A stretch of DNA of 39,465 nt from Klebsiella pneumoniae (GCA_945876945.1 CAMCQE010000022.1:1-39465); one strand, 5' to 3'; positions 27,079-36,353 are shown, counted from the first letter of the stretch. Numbers and translations are program-made. The notes: generated from the letters alone by a model not told the origin.

Positions 27079-29078
27079 TGACCACGCCCGCGAACGAGCC
27101 GCAAAGCCAGACCACCAACCCGCCACCGCCAGGGGGAGGGGATGAGGCGCCAAGCCATGACCAGATGGCGGACCTCGCGCGGGAATGGGCGGCTGAAATT
27201 GGTCAAATTCTGGATTCGCGCGCGCAACTGACCCGCCGTGGACTGCTGGCCACCATGGCGATCGCGGCGGTGATGCTGCTGGTGGTGGGTGCGCACACCT
27301 TGTGGATGATCCAGCGCGGTGAAAGCGTAATCATCGATCCCGGGCCGGCTTTCGGCGGCGTTTTCGCCGTGCTGGTGATGATGATGATGGTGGTGCGGAG
27401 TGGCCTGCCGCATCCGCGGCTCACGCTAATCGTGTACGGGGTGATTGCTGCGGTGCAGGTTGTGGCGGTGGCCGTCAACGGACTCCCTGCGATTTTGATG
27501 GTCGCGGCGACGCTGACCTTCTCTCACATCATGCTGACGCCCCCGCGTTCGCTGGTGCTGGGGGTCACGCTGATTGTCCTCAGCGGCGTGGCCTTGCGGG
27601 CTTTCCATCCGGAAACCCCACCCGAGCTCTATCTCCGGGCCTTGGGAAGTGAGGTGTCCATTCTGCTGTTCATGCAGCTCGCGACCCGCTTCTGGGAAAA
27701 ACTGCTGCGCCGCTTCCACTATCTTGGGCGGGAGATGAGCCGCGTGGTGGCGGAAATGGACGTCGAACTCAACGCCGCCAAGGTGGTGGACGTGGAGTCT
27801 CGTTTACCCAACCGGCTGGGCTTTACGCTGGATGCCACCGCCTGGCTGGCGGGAGAGCGCGCGCCGGCGCAGGCCTTGGTCGTGACTTTGAATCTCACCA
27901 AGTGGCAGGACTCCATCGCGAGCTTCGGACCCACTGACCAACTTGATTTGCTCAATCAGCTGGTGGCGCAACTGCGGACAGGTGTTGGCGCAGGGGCGCT
28001 GCTGGCGCGCAGCGGCGCCGGCGAGTTCTGGGCCATGCTGCCGGTAACCGAAGGCCGGGAGATCGACCCTATCCGAACGCTCGAAATGTGGCTGGCCGAC
28101 CTGCAGCGGCCGCTGACCCAGCTGGCCTTGGCCGCCTTGACCTTGCCCCGTTTGGGCTTTTGCCGATTTCCGCAGGATGCGACCGATGTGCCCACCCTGA
28201 TGCGCAAGGCAGAGGTGGCGCTGCGCGCAGCTGAACGAACGGCCGCCGGGCACGCCTGCGGATTCCACCCCTCGATGGAACAGCAGGCAAGCGACCGTAC
28301 CCGTCTCACCCGGGATATTTCCGCAGCGATAAAAACCGATCAATTCGAGCTGTTCTATCAACCGATTCTCAGTGCGGGAGGCGGCCTGTTATTGAAGGCA
28401 GAAGGGCTCATCCGCTGGAATCATCCGCAACGTGGGTTTCTCGGCCCCGGCCAGTTCATCCATCTCGCGGAAGAAAGCGACCTCATTGTGGATTTAACCG
28501 AGTGGGTTATCCGCGCGGGGGTCTCACAGGTGCGCCAGTGGCGCGGCACGCTGGACCCGCGCTTTGAGTTAAGTGTCAACTTGCCACCCCAATATCTGAT
28601 GCGCTGTATTGACCCCCACAGCGAATTACTGCGTCGTCTGGGCGAGATCCATGTGCCGCCGGGCGCGATAGTGCTCGAAATCACCGAGGGGGCGATGCTC
28701 AATCTCACGCCGGAGATGTTGCGCGCCCTCAACACGCTGCGCGAGCTTGGATTCCAGATTGCCTTGGACGACTTCGGCGTGGGCTATTCCAGTTTCGGCC
28801 AGCTCGACAAGCTGCCGCTCGATTATCTAAAGCTGGATAAAGCCTTTGTGGACGGGCTTGAGCTACGGCCCCAGCGACGCGTCGTGCTGGAAGGGATCGT
28901 CCAGATGGCGCACGCGCTGGGCTTCAAAATCGTCGCCGAAGGCGTGGAATTGGACATCCAGCGTGAATGGCTCACCGCGATGCGCTGCGATTATCTGCAG
29001 GGCTACCTGTTCTCCAGGCCCATCCCCGTCGCCGAGCTTGAGGCGATGGTCAAAGCCCGCTCGCCCCTCGGCACCTGA
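27078..29078 (+). CDS. Membrane-bound degenerate GGDEF-EAL phosphodiesterase
   Basis: A 666-residue inner-membrane protein predicted to hydrolyse cyclic di-GMP. The N-terminal 55 residues are cytoplasmic and Pro/Gln-rich. Four to six membrane segments follow between about 56 and 200. A GGDEF-like domain (about 235-395) has SGAGEF (312-317) in place of GGDEF and should not make c-di-GMP. The EAL domain (415-660) keeps the metal and catalytic residues: E442 (in AEGLIRW, EGL for EAL), N501, E537, D564, D565, K585, E621 and Q641. It is therefore probably active. The ATG shares one base with the DUF1302 stop, an unusual pairing. No sensor domain other than the membrane part is evident. Confidence 0.92.
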   Translation: MTTPANEPQSQTTNPPPPGGGDEAPSHDQMADLAREWAAEIGQILDSRAQLTRRGLLATMAIAAVMLLVVGAHTLWMIQRGESVIIDPGPAFGGVFAVLVMMMMVVRSGLPHPRLTLIVYGVIAAVQVVAVAVNGLPAILMVAATLTFSHIMLTPPRSLVLGVTLIVLSGVALRAFHPETPPELYLRALGSEVSILLFMQLATRFWEKLLRRFHYLGREMSRVVAEMDVELNAAKVVDVESRLPNRLGFTLDATAWLAGERAPAQALVVTLNLTKWQDSIASFGPTDQLDLLNQLVAQLRTGVGAGALLARSGAGEFWAMLPVTEGREIDPIRTLEMWLADLQRPLTQLALAALTLPRLGFCRFPQDATDVPTLMRKAEVALRAAERTAAGHACGFHPSMEQQASDRTRLTRDISAAIKTDQFELFYQPILSAGGGLLLKAEGLIRWNHPQRGFLGPGQFIHLAEESDLIVDLTEWVIRAGVSQVRQWRGTLDPRFELSVNLPPQYLMRCIDPHSELLRRLGEIHVPPGAIVLEITEGAMLNLTPEMLRALNTLRELGFQIALDDFGVGYSSFGQLDKLPLDYLKLDKAFVDGLELRPQRRVVLEGIVQMAHALGFKIVAEGVELDIQREWLTAMRCDYLQGYLFSRPIPVAELEAMVKARSPLGT

Positions 29079-29087
29079 AACTCGTCT

Positions 29088-29106
29088 CCCCTGCGCCAGC
29101 GCGGGG
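29088..29106 (+). terminator. GC-rich hairpin after the EAL gene
   Basis: CCCC-T-GCGC (29088-29096) pairs with GCGCGGGG (29099-29106) around a CA loop, with one bulged T. It begins 9 bp after the EAL stop and lies before the next ribosome binding site. There is no T-run, so its role as terminator is tentative. Confidence 0.35.
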
Positions 29107-29170
29107 CCGCTTCGGTTACTATCGCCCCGGTTTTGGTTTTCTCACTTTTCGACCTTTCTCCGGGGGAGCT

Positions 29171-29935
29171 ATGGCACGCGATCATTTCAATCTCGACGGC
29201 CGCGTTGCGCTGGTGGCCGGCGCCAGCCGCGGTATCGGCGAAGCCATCGCCAAACGTCTGGCGGAGTATGGCGCGACCGTGCTCGTGACCAGCCGCAAGG
29301 TGGAAAGCTGTCAGGCCGTGGCCGACGCGATCATCGCCGCCGGCGGTAAGGCCGAAGCGCTGGGTTGCCACATTGGCGATCTGGCCCAGATAGAGCGCAC
29401 CTTCCAGCACATCGACGCCCACTATGGCCGCATCGATATTCTGGTGAACAACGCGGCGGCCAATCCTTTCTACGGACACATCCTCGATACGCCCGTCTCG
29501 GCGTTCGAAAAAACCATCGAAGTGAACATGCGCGGCTACTTCTACATGTCGGTGGAAGCCGGCAAGCGCATGCGCGAGCAGGGCAAGGGCTCGATTGTGA
29601 ATGTCGCTTCCGCCAACGGCATCACGCCCGGCGACAAACAGGCCATTTACTCCATGACCAAGGCGGCGATTCTCAATATGACGCAGGCCTTCGCCAACGA
29701 ATGCGGGCAGTGGAATATCCGCGTGAATGCGCTGGTGCCGGGCGTGACCAAGACCCGCTTCGCGCAAGCCCTGCACGATGACGAATCCTTCCTCGCCCCG
29801 GCACGCGCCCGCACCCCGCTGGGCCGTTCGGCAGAGCCGGAAGAAATGGCCGGCGCGGTGCTGTATCTCTGCTCTGACGCTTCCTCTTACACCACCGGCA
29901 GCTTCGTCACGGTCGACGGTGGATATCTCGCATGA
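29171..29935 (+). CDS. Short-chain dehydrogenase/reductase 1 (probably NADP-linked)
   Basis: A 254-residue Rossmann-fold oxidoreductase. The cofactor motif is GASRGIG (17-23), followed by NNAA (93-96), and the catalytic triad is S147, Y160 and K164. Basic residues after strand two (TSRKVE) favour NADP over NAD. C-terminal PGVTKTRFAQAL and TGSFVTVDGGY are normal for the classical family. A strong GGGGGAG site precedes the ATG. It is the first gene of a tight five-gene cluster ending with an MFS exporter. By context it may act on a 3-hydroxyacyl-CoA or a related alcohol or ketone; the substrate is not known. Confidence 0.9.
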   Translation: MARDHFNLDGRVALVAGASRGIGEAIAKRLAEYGATVLVTSRKVESCQAVADAIIAAGGKAEALGCHIGDLAQIERTFQHIDAHYGRIDILVNNAAANPFYGHILDTPVSAFEKTIEVNMRGYFYMSVEAGKRMREQGKGSIVNVASANGITPGDKQAIYSMTKAAILNMTQAFANECGQWNIRVNALVPGVTKTRFAQALHDDESFLAPARARTPLGRSAEPEEMAGAVLYLCSDASSYTTGSFVTVDGGYLA

Positions 29936-30705
29936 AGGCGGCCCTCGAGTTTTCTCTGGCCGGCAAAGTGGTGCTGGTCACGGGGGCAGCCGGCGGCATT
30001 GGTCTGGCCGCAGCGCAGGCCTTGGCCAGCAGCGGTGCGCGCTTGATGCTGTCGGACGTCGACCCCGTGCGCGGCGCGAAAGTGCTGGCCGATTTCCATG
30101 CGCTGGGCCTCGATGCGCGCTTCACCCCCTGCGACGTCACGCAGGCCGACAGCGTCATCGCGCTGATGGCAGAGACGGTGGCGCAGTTCGGGCGCATCGA
30201 TTGCGCGGTGAATAACGCGGGCGTCGAACACAAACACGCGAAACTTGCCGATCATGACGACGACGACTTCGACCGCGCCATCGCGGTCAATCTGAAAGGC
30301 GTCTATCTGTGCATGAAGCACGAACTGCGGCAGATGCTGACGCAGGGCGGCGGGGTGATTGTGAACGTGGCCTCGGTGGCCGGCTTGGGCGGGGCGCCGA
30401 ATCTGGCGGGTTATGCCGCCAGCAAGCACGGCGTGATGGGACTCACCCGCTCGGCGGCGATTGAATACGCCCGCCGCGGGATTCGCGTAAACGCGGTGTG
30501 CCCCAGCTTCGTCAATACCGAAATGGTTCAGCGCATGGTCGAGCGCAATCCGGCGCTCGCCGACACCCTCAACAACGCGAGTCCCATGCGCCGCATGGGC
30601 GAACCGGAGGAAATCGGGCGCGCGATTGCATGGTTGTGTGCGGACGATTCGTCGTTTGTGAATGGTCAGGGGCTTGCTCTCGATGGTGGTCTTACCGCCT
30701 GGTAA
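29932..30705 (+). CDS. Short-chain dehydrogenase/reductase 2 (probably NAD-linked)
   Basis: A 257-residue classical SDR. The glycine motif is GAAGGIG (18-24), an acidic residue D42 follows strand two (LSDVD) and suggests NAD, and the catalytic set is S148, Y161 and K165. NNAGVEH and the C-terminal NGQGLALDGGLTAW are typical. The start overlaps the stop of the preceding SDR by 4 bp (ATGA). Two SDRs with opposite likely cofactor preference, side by side before an acyl-CoA dehydrogenase, suggest consecutive redox steps on one carbon skeleton. Confidence 0.9.
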   Translation: MKAALEFSLAGKVVLVTGAAGGIGLAAAQALASSGARLMLSDVDPVRGAKVLADFHALGLDARFTPCDVTQADSVIALMAETVAQFGRIDCAVNNAGVEHKHAKLADHDDDDFDRAIAVNLKGVYLCMKHELRQMLTQGGGVIVNVASVAGLGGAPNLAGYAASKHGVMGLTRSAAIEYARRGIRVNAVCPSFVNTEMVQRMVERNPALADTLNNASPMRRMGEPEEIGRAIAWLCADDSSFVNGQGLALDGGLTAW

Positions 30706-30730
30706 TCAGTCGTGACAGGAGAGGTCTGGG

Positions 30731-32530
30731 ATGAGTGTGTTGATTAACCGGCGCGATCTTGATTTCGTGCTCTACGAACTGCTGAACATCGAGCATCTGG
30801 CTCAGACCTCCCGCTATGAAGGGCAGGATCGCGCGCTCTACGAGGCCACGATCGACGCCGCCGAGACTCTGGCGGAAGATCAGTTCGCGACCCACGCGGC
30901 CGAATCCGACGAAAACGAGCCGAAGCTCGAAGGCGGCAAGGTCAAACTGATTTCCGCCATCAAGCAAGCCACCGACGCCTACGTCGAGGCCGGCTTTATG
31001 GGGATGTCGATGGACGCCGAGGCCGGCGGCATGCAGCTGCCCTGGACGATTGCCCAGGCCTGCGCGGCGTATTTCTGCGCCGCCAACATCGGCACCATCG
31101 CCTATCCGTTCATCACCATTGCGGCGGCCAATTTGCTCAGCAAGTTTGGTTCAGAGGCGCAAAAGGCCCGCTACCTCGCGCCGCTCGTCGAAGGGCGCTT
31201 CTTCGGCACGATGGTGTTGTCTGAACCGCAGGCGGGTTCGTCGCTGGCCGATATCCGCACGCGGGCGGCGCCGACCGATGACGGTCACTACCTCATTACC
31301 GGCAACAAGATGTGGACCTCGGCCGCCGACCACGAACTCTCCGAGAACATCATCCACATGGTGTTGGCGAAAATTCCCGGTGGTCCGCCCGGCGTGAAAG
31401 GCATTTCACTGTTCATCGTGCCCAAGTTTCTGGTGAACGACGACGGTTCGCTGGGCGAGCGCAACGATGTGCGGGTGGCCGGTCTCAATCACAAGATGGG
31501 CTATCGCGGAACGGTCAACGCTGTGTTCAATCTGGGTGAGCAGGGCGGCGCGAAAGGCTGGCTGCTGGGCGAGGCCCATCAAGGCTTGAGCTATATGTTC
31601 CACATGATGAACGAGGCCCGCGTCGGCGTTGGCCTGGGCGCGGTCGCGCTGGGCTACAGCGGCTATCTGCATTCGCTCAAATACGCCCGCGAGCGGCCGC
31701 AGGGCCGTCATCCCGGCAATAAAGACCCGGCGAGTCCGCAGGTGCCCATCGTGGAGCACGCGGATATCCGACGCCTGTTGCTGGCGCAGAAGGCGGCGGT
31801 GGAGGGTGGATTGGCGCTCGCGCTGTACTGCGCGCAACTGATCGATATCGAACGCACCACCGAGGACGCCGAATATCGCGATCGCCTCAATCTGCTGCTG
31901 GATCTCCTCACGCCGATCGTTAAGTCCTGGCCGAGTGAGTTTTGTCTGGAAGCCAACAAGCACGCGATTCAGATTCTGGGCGGCTACGGCTACACCCGCG
32001 ACTACCCGCTGGAGCGTCTGTATCGCGATAACCGTCTGAACCCCATTCATGAAGGCGCGCACGGCATTCACGGGCTCGACCTGCTGGGCCGCAAAGTATC
32101 GATGCGCGGCGGCGCGGCGCTCGAAGCGCTGTTCGTGGAAATGGAAGCCACGCTGATTCAGGCCCGCGCGCTGGATTCACTCAGCGCAGCGGTCGCCCAA
32201 CTCGAACAGGCCCGGGAGCAGTTGGCCGCCACCACCGCTACGCTCGGCGCGCTGCGTGACGGGGGGCAGGCGCCGCGTGCGATGGCCAACGCCGGGATTT
32301 ATCTCGATGTGTTTGGGCATGTGGTCATCGGCTGGCTGTGGTTGCGGATGGCGGTTATCGCTACGCGTGAAGCGGCAGAAACGCGCGGCAGCGAGCAGGA
32401 TTTCTATGCCGGCAAACTGCAGGCCGCGCAGTATTTCTTCCGCTATGAATTGGCCAAAGTGGGCGAGCGTCTGGCCTTGCTGGCCGCCGCCGACGATACC
32501 TGTCTTACCATGCAGGACCGCTGGTTCTGA
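30731..32530 (+). CDS. Long-form acyl-CoA dehydrogenase (FadE5/DmdC-like)
   Basis: A 599-residue flavoprotein of the long ACAD group that includes DmdC and FadE5. It has the extra N-terminal helical part and a C-terminal DUF-type dehydrogenase extension (about 460-599). The core shows FGTMVLSEPQAGSSLADIRT and GNKMWTSAADHE, and E441 lies in PIHEGAHGIHGLDLLGRK, the position of the catalytic base in this group. An AGGAGAGG ribosome binding site stands before the ATG, 25 bp after the second SDR. The substrate is unknown; family members act on straight, branched and thio acyl-CoAs. Confidence 0.92.
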   Translation: MSVLINRRDLDFVLYELLNIEHLAQTSRYEGQDRALYEATIDAAETLAEDQFATHAAESDENEPKLEGGKVKLISAIKQATDAYVEAGFMGMSMDAEAGGMQLPWTIAQACAAYFCAANIGTIAYPFITIAAANLLSKFGSEAQKARYLAPLVEGRFFGTMVLSEPQAGSSLADIRTRAAPTDDGHYLITGNKMWTSAADHELSENIIHMVLAKIPGGPPGVKGISLFIVPKFLVNDDGSLGERNDVRVAGLNHKMGYRGTVNAVFNLGEQGGAKGWLLGEAHQGLSYMFHMMNEARVGVGLGAVALGYSGYLHSLKYARERPQGRHPGNKDPASPQVPIVEHADIRRLLLAQKAAVEGGLALALYCAQLIDIERTTEDAEYRDRLNLLLDLLTPIVKSWPSEFCLEANKHAIQILGGYGYTRDYPLERLYRDNRLNPIHEGAHGIHGLDLLGRKVSMRGGAALEALFVEMEATLIQARALDSLSAAVAQLEQAREQLAATTATLGALRDGGQAPRAMANAGIYLDVFGHVVIGWLWLRMAVIATREAAETRGSEQDFYAGKLQAAQYFFRYELAKVGERLALLAAADDTCLTMQDRWF

Positions 32531-32561
32531 TTGGCTACAACCGCGTACGGAGCGCTGTGAT

Positions 32562-34184
32562 ATGACCATGAACATGATCGATTACGCCGCCGAGCGTGCC
32601 AGTTTCCAATGGGCGCCGCCGGCGCAGTTCAACTTCGCGCGCGACGTGCTTGACCGCTGGGCCGAAGACCCGGCCAAGCTTGCGCTGTGGTGGATCGACG
32701 ACTTCGGTCATGAAGAAAAAATCACCTTCGCCGGGCTTTCCGAGCGCGCGCAGCGCCTGTGCAACGTGCTGGCAAATGCCGGCGTGCAGCGCGGCGATAC
32801 GGTGATTGTGCTGCTGCCACGACTGGTCGCCTGGTGGGAGGTGCTGACCGCCTGCCTGCGGATGGGCGTGGTGGTGTCGCCGGGCACCACGCAGCTGGCC
32901 CCCAAAGACCTCGCCTATCGGATCGAAGCGTCCAAGGCGACTGCCGTTATCACGGATGAGCGTAACGCGGCCAAGTTCGACGAACGCGAGGGGCTCGCGC
33001 TGCGGGCCCGGTTGCTGGTAGGCGCCACGCGCGCCGGTTGGGAATCGTATGAAGCGGTGGTCGGCGCGGCCTCGCCGGTGTTCGCCGCTGCCGACACGGC
33101 GCCCGATGACGACGCGCTGTGCTATTTCACTTCCGGCACCACGGGCTATCCGAAAATGGCCATTCAGACTCAGGGCTATGGCCTGGCGCATCAAATCACG
33201 GGCCGCTACTGGCTCGACTTGCGCCCGGACGATGTGCACTGGAATTTGAGCGACACGGGCTGGGCGAAGGCCGCGTGGAGCAGTTATTTCGGACCTTGGA
33301 CCTGCGGCGCGACGATTTTCGTGCATCACGCCGAAGGCTTTGACCCCAAGCGCTCGCTGGAGGTGTTGGCCCAATATCCCATCACCACCTTCTGCGGCGC
33401 GCCGACCATCTACCGGATGGTGGTGCTCCAGGATTTAAGCCAATACGAGTTCAAAACCCTGCGCCACTGCGTGGGCGCCGGCGAACCGCTGAATCCGGAA
33501 GTGATCGAAACCTGGCAGCGCGCCACGGGCTTGGTGATTCGCGATGGCTACGGCCAGACCGAATCGGTGTTGCTCTGCGCAAGTTTCCCCTGCCTTGAGC
33601 CGCGCTTTGGATCCATGGGCAAACCGTCGCCCGGGATCGACCTTGCCGTGATTGATGACGACGGCAGCGTGCTGCCGGCGGGTCGCGAAGGCGACGTTGC
33701 GGTGCGCGTGAAGCCGGCGCGTCCGCCCGGCCTTTTCAAGGAATATCGCGGCGATGACGAGCGCACGCAAAAAGCCTTTCGCGGCGACTGGTACCTCACC
33801 GGTGACCGCGCGTATGTGGACGAAGACGGCTACTTCTGGTTTGTGGGTCGCGCGGACGACGTCATCCTTTCTGCCGGATATCGCATCGGGCCGTTTGAAG
33901 TGGAGAGCGCCTTGCTGGAACACCCGGCGGTGGTGGAGTCGGCGGTGGTCTCCAGCCCCGATGACATGCGGGGCGAAGTGGTGAAGGCCTTCGTGGTGCT
34001 GGCGGCCGGCGTGGCGGGCAGCGATGAACTGGTGAAAACCCTGCAGGATCATGTGAAGCACGTGACCGCGCCGTACAAATATCCGCGCAAGATTGAGTTT
34101 GTCGCCAGTCTGCCCAAGACCGTCAGCGGGAAAATTCGGCGGGTGGAACTGCGCGAACGCGAGTGGGCGAAGCCCGGCGCGTGA
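32562..34184 (+). CDS. Acyl-CoA synthetase, medium-chain (ACSM)-like
   Basis: Activates a carboxylic acid to its CoA thioester through an acyl-AMP. The 540-residue protein has the AMP-binding loop TSGTTGYPK (190-198), DGYGQTES and GDRAYVDEDGYFWFVGRADD. K524 in SGKIRR near the C-terminus is the adenylation lysine. Stretches such as the WNLSDTGWAKA region and the FDPKRSLEVLAQYPIT region are closest to the ACSM branch (medium-chain or aromatic acids). The ATG at 32562 has a GGAG site; the frame runs further upstream inside the previous gene, but without family sequence. Its stop overlaps the next start (GTGA). Confidence 0.92.
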   Translation: MTMNMIDYAAERASFQWAPPAQFNFARDVLDRWAEDPAKLALWWIDDFGHEEKITFAGLSERAQRLCNVLANAGVQRGDTVIVLLPRLVAWWEVLTACLRMGVVVSPGTTQLAPKDLAYRIEASKATAVITDERNAAKFDEREGLALRARLLVGATRAGWESYEAVVGAASPVFAAADTAPDDDALCYFTSGTTGYPKMAIQTQGYGLAHQITGRYWLDLRPDDVHWNLSDTGWAKAAWSSYFGPWTCGATIFVHHAEGFDPKRSLEVLAQYPITTFCGAPTIYRMVVLQDLSQYEFKTLRHCVGAGEPLNPEVIETWQRATGLVIRDGYGQTESVLLCASFPCLEPRFGSMGKPSPGIDLAVIDDDGSVLPAGREGDVAVRVKPARPPGLFKEYRGDDERTQKAFRGDWYLTGDRAYVDEDGYFWFVGRADDVILSAGYRIGPFEVESALLEHPAVVESAVVSSPDDMRGEVVKAFVVLAAGVAGSDELVKTLQDHVKHVTAPYKYPRKIEFVASLPKTVSGKIRRVELREREWAKPGA

Positions 34185-35593
34185 GCGTGCTGGAGACCCC
34201 AAGCATCACGCCGTCCTCGCAGCGGGCGGCGCTGCTGATGGTGGTCGTGAGTTCCTTCGCGCAGCCTCTGATGCTGTCATCGGTCACGGTGGCGCTGCCC
34301 AAAATTGCCGATGACCTCGCGCTGAGTGCGGTGACGCTCTCCTGGGTGCCGCTGGTGTTCCTGCTCAGCAGCGCGTGCACGGTGTTGAGCTTCGGGCGCC
34401 TCGCGGACATGTACGGGCGCAAGCGAATCTTCATTTTGGGTTCCTGCGGCGCTGTGGTCTCTTCGCTCCTGCTCGCGCTGGCGCCGGACGGTACTACCCT
34501 GATCGCCTTGCGCGCCCTGCAGGGCATTAGCGCCGCGATGCTATACGCCACGCAGGCGGCCATCGTGACCTCGGTCTACCCGCCGCAACATCGCGGGCGG
34601 GCGTTAGGCATGGTGGCGTCGGCGGTGTATTTCGGCCTAACGGTTGGCCCGCTGGTGGGCGGTTGGCTGGTGGAGCAGTTCGGCTGGCGGGTCGCGTTTG
34701 TGGTGCACGTGCCGCTCACGCTCGGGGTGTTGCTGTTTGCGCTACCGAGGGTGCAGGGCGATTGGTCGGCGCCGACGCGTGGGCGCTTCGACTGGCGCGG
34801 CGCGCTCGCCTATGCGGGCGGCATTCTGAGCGTGATTGTGGGGGCGAGTTCGCTGCATGCCTCCACCGGCCCCGGCGTGCTGCTGAGTGGGGTATTGCTG
34901 CTCCTGCTGTTTATTCGCAGCCAGCGTCGACACGAATATCCGCTGTTCGACGTGAGCCTGTTTTTCACTAATCGCGTGTTTGCGCTGTCGTCGCTGGCGG
35001 CGCTGCTGATGTACACGACCACGTTCTCCATTCTGGTGCTGGTGAGTCTGCATTTGCAGTATCTGAAAGGGCTCGCGCCGACGCAGGCGGGGTTGGTGAT
35101 GTTTGCGCAGCCGCTGGTCGTGGCGCTGATGTCGCCGGTAGTCGGGCGCCTGTCCGATCGCCTGGAGCCGCGCATGCTGGCGACCCTCGGCGTGGTGATT
35201 ACGGGACTTGGTCTCGGCATGCTCGCGGCCGTCAAGCAGGCCAGTTCGCTGAATCACATCATGCTGTGTCTGGTGCTTACCGGATTGGGCTTCAGTTTGT
35301 TCGCGGTCACCAATATGAACGCCATCATGAGTTCCATCGGGCGCGGCCAGCAGGGCGCCGCCAGCAGCGCGGTGGCGAGCATGCGGGTGTTGGGCCAAGT
35401 CTGCAGTATGGGATTGGTGGCGATGGCCTTCTCGCTGACCATGGGCGAACAGGCGATTCGCCCGGAGACCTATCCGGCGCTGGAGCAGGCGCTCCGGTTC
35501 AGCTTTGCGCTGGCGGCTGCTATCTGCGTGCCCTGCGCCCTGTGCTCGCTGGTGCGCGGCCAGCTACGCCCCGAGGGCGGCAAGCCGGCCTAA
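34181..35593 (+). CDS. MFS exporter, DHA2 (EmrB/QacA) type
   Basis: A membrane transporter of about 470 residues with roughly 14 hydrophobic segments, the DHA2 pattern of proton-coupled drug exporters. Motif A is GRLADMYGRKR at 72-82, and LSSVTVALPKIADDL in the first segment is typical. The GTG at 34181 overlaps the stop of the CoA synthetase gene by 4 bp, so it is translated with the catabolic operon. By context it may export a toxic substrate or intermediate. Its stop codon overlaps that of the convergent Nudix gene. Confidence 0.9.
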   Translation: MSVLETPSITPSSQRAALLMVVVSSFAQPLMLSSVTVALPKIADDLALSAVTLSWVPLVFLLSSACTVLSFGRLADMYGRKRIFILGSCGAVVSSLLLALAPDGTTLIALRALQGISAAMLYATQAAIVTSVYPPQHRGRALGMVASAVYFGLTVGPLVGGWLVEQFGWRVAFVVHVPLTLGVLLFALPRVQGDWSAPTRGRFDWRGALAYAGGILSVIVGASSLHASTGPGVLLSGVLLLLLFIRSQRRHEYPLFDVSLFFTNRVFALSSLAALLMYTTTFSILVLVSLHLQYLKGLAPTQAGLVMFAQPLVVALMSPVVGRLSDRLEPRMLATLGVVITGLGLGMLAAVKQASSLNHIMLCLVLTGLGFSLFAVTNMNAIMSSIGRGQQGAASSAVASMRVLGQVCSMGLVAMAFSLTMGEQAIRPETYPALEQALRFSFALAAAICVPCALCSLVRGQLRPEGGKPA

Positions 35594-36252
35594 AGCCAGA
35601 GGATCTGGCGCTTGCCGTGCTGGAAGCTCAGAAACACCGCGCGCGGATCGTCGTGCTCGAGCTGGCGCGTCAGGGCGTCCAGCATCAACAGCGTGACGGG
35701 CATCACGTTCAGGTCTTTGACGGCGGTCACGGGCACCCACTGCAGATCGCCCAACTCGTGGGTGTCGTCTGCTTCGCCAGAGACAAACTGCGCATCAATG
35801 GCAAAAAATCTGGCGTGAAAGCGGATGGGCTGCGGGCTCGGCGTGATGGCGCGTCCGAGATAGCGCAATTCCGCGAGCGGCGGCGTCACGCCACGTTGAC
35901 GATAGTCTTGCCACGACACGTGCGGAATCTCGCCGATGTCGCCCGGCACGCCCACCACCAAGCCGCATTCTTCAAACGTCTCCCGGATGGCGGCCAGCGC
36001 CAGCGCCTGCGCACGCGTCTGCGAGTTGCCCACCGCGAGCTTGGGCGCGATGGAATGATGGAGCGGTGAACTCACCAGGACGCGACGGTCGGCCGCTTCC
36101 AGACCGCCGCCCGGAAACACGTAAACCCCGGGCTTGAAGCGGGCCTTGTCGCTGCGTCGACCCATCAGGACTTCGGTGCCGCGCGGACTCTCGCGATGGA
36201 TCACAAGGGTGGCGGCATCACGGGGGCGAACCGGGGTAGATGAGTCGGTCAT
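35590..36252 (-). CDS. Nudix hydrolase, NUDT19-like
   Basis: A 220-residue Nudix protein. The Nudix box is split: PGGG (47-50) and LEAAD are followed by about 35 residues and then RETFEECGL (90-98), which holds the metal-binding glutamates. The same insertion is known in the NUDT7/NUDT19 group of CoA and acyl-CoA diphosphatases. Proximity to acyl-CoA genes fits such a role, but this remains inference. It converges on the MFS exporter with overlapping stop codons (35590-35593) and diverges from the YCII-family gene. Confidence 0.85.
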   Translation of the reverse strand: MTDSSTPVRPRDAATLVIHRESPRGTEVLMGRRSDKARFKPGVYVFPGGGLEAADRRVLVSSPLHHSIAPKLAVGNSQTRAQALALAAIRETFEECGLVVGVPGDIGEIPHVSWQDYRQRGVTPPLAELRYLGRAITPSPQPIRFHARFFAIDAQFVSGEADDTHELGDLQWVPVTAVKDLNVMPVTLLMLDALTRQLEHDDPRAVFLSFQHGKRQILWL

Positions 36253-36353
36253 GGGCGAACTCCGTCGAGGGGAGTGGATGATACGATGCAGGCAGGTCCT
36301 CTCACGAGCGACTCACATCGCCCGCCGCGCCGCCGGCAATGAAGGAAATCCGT

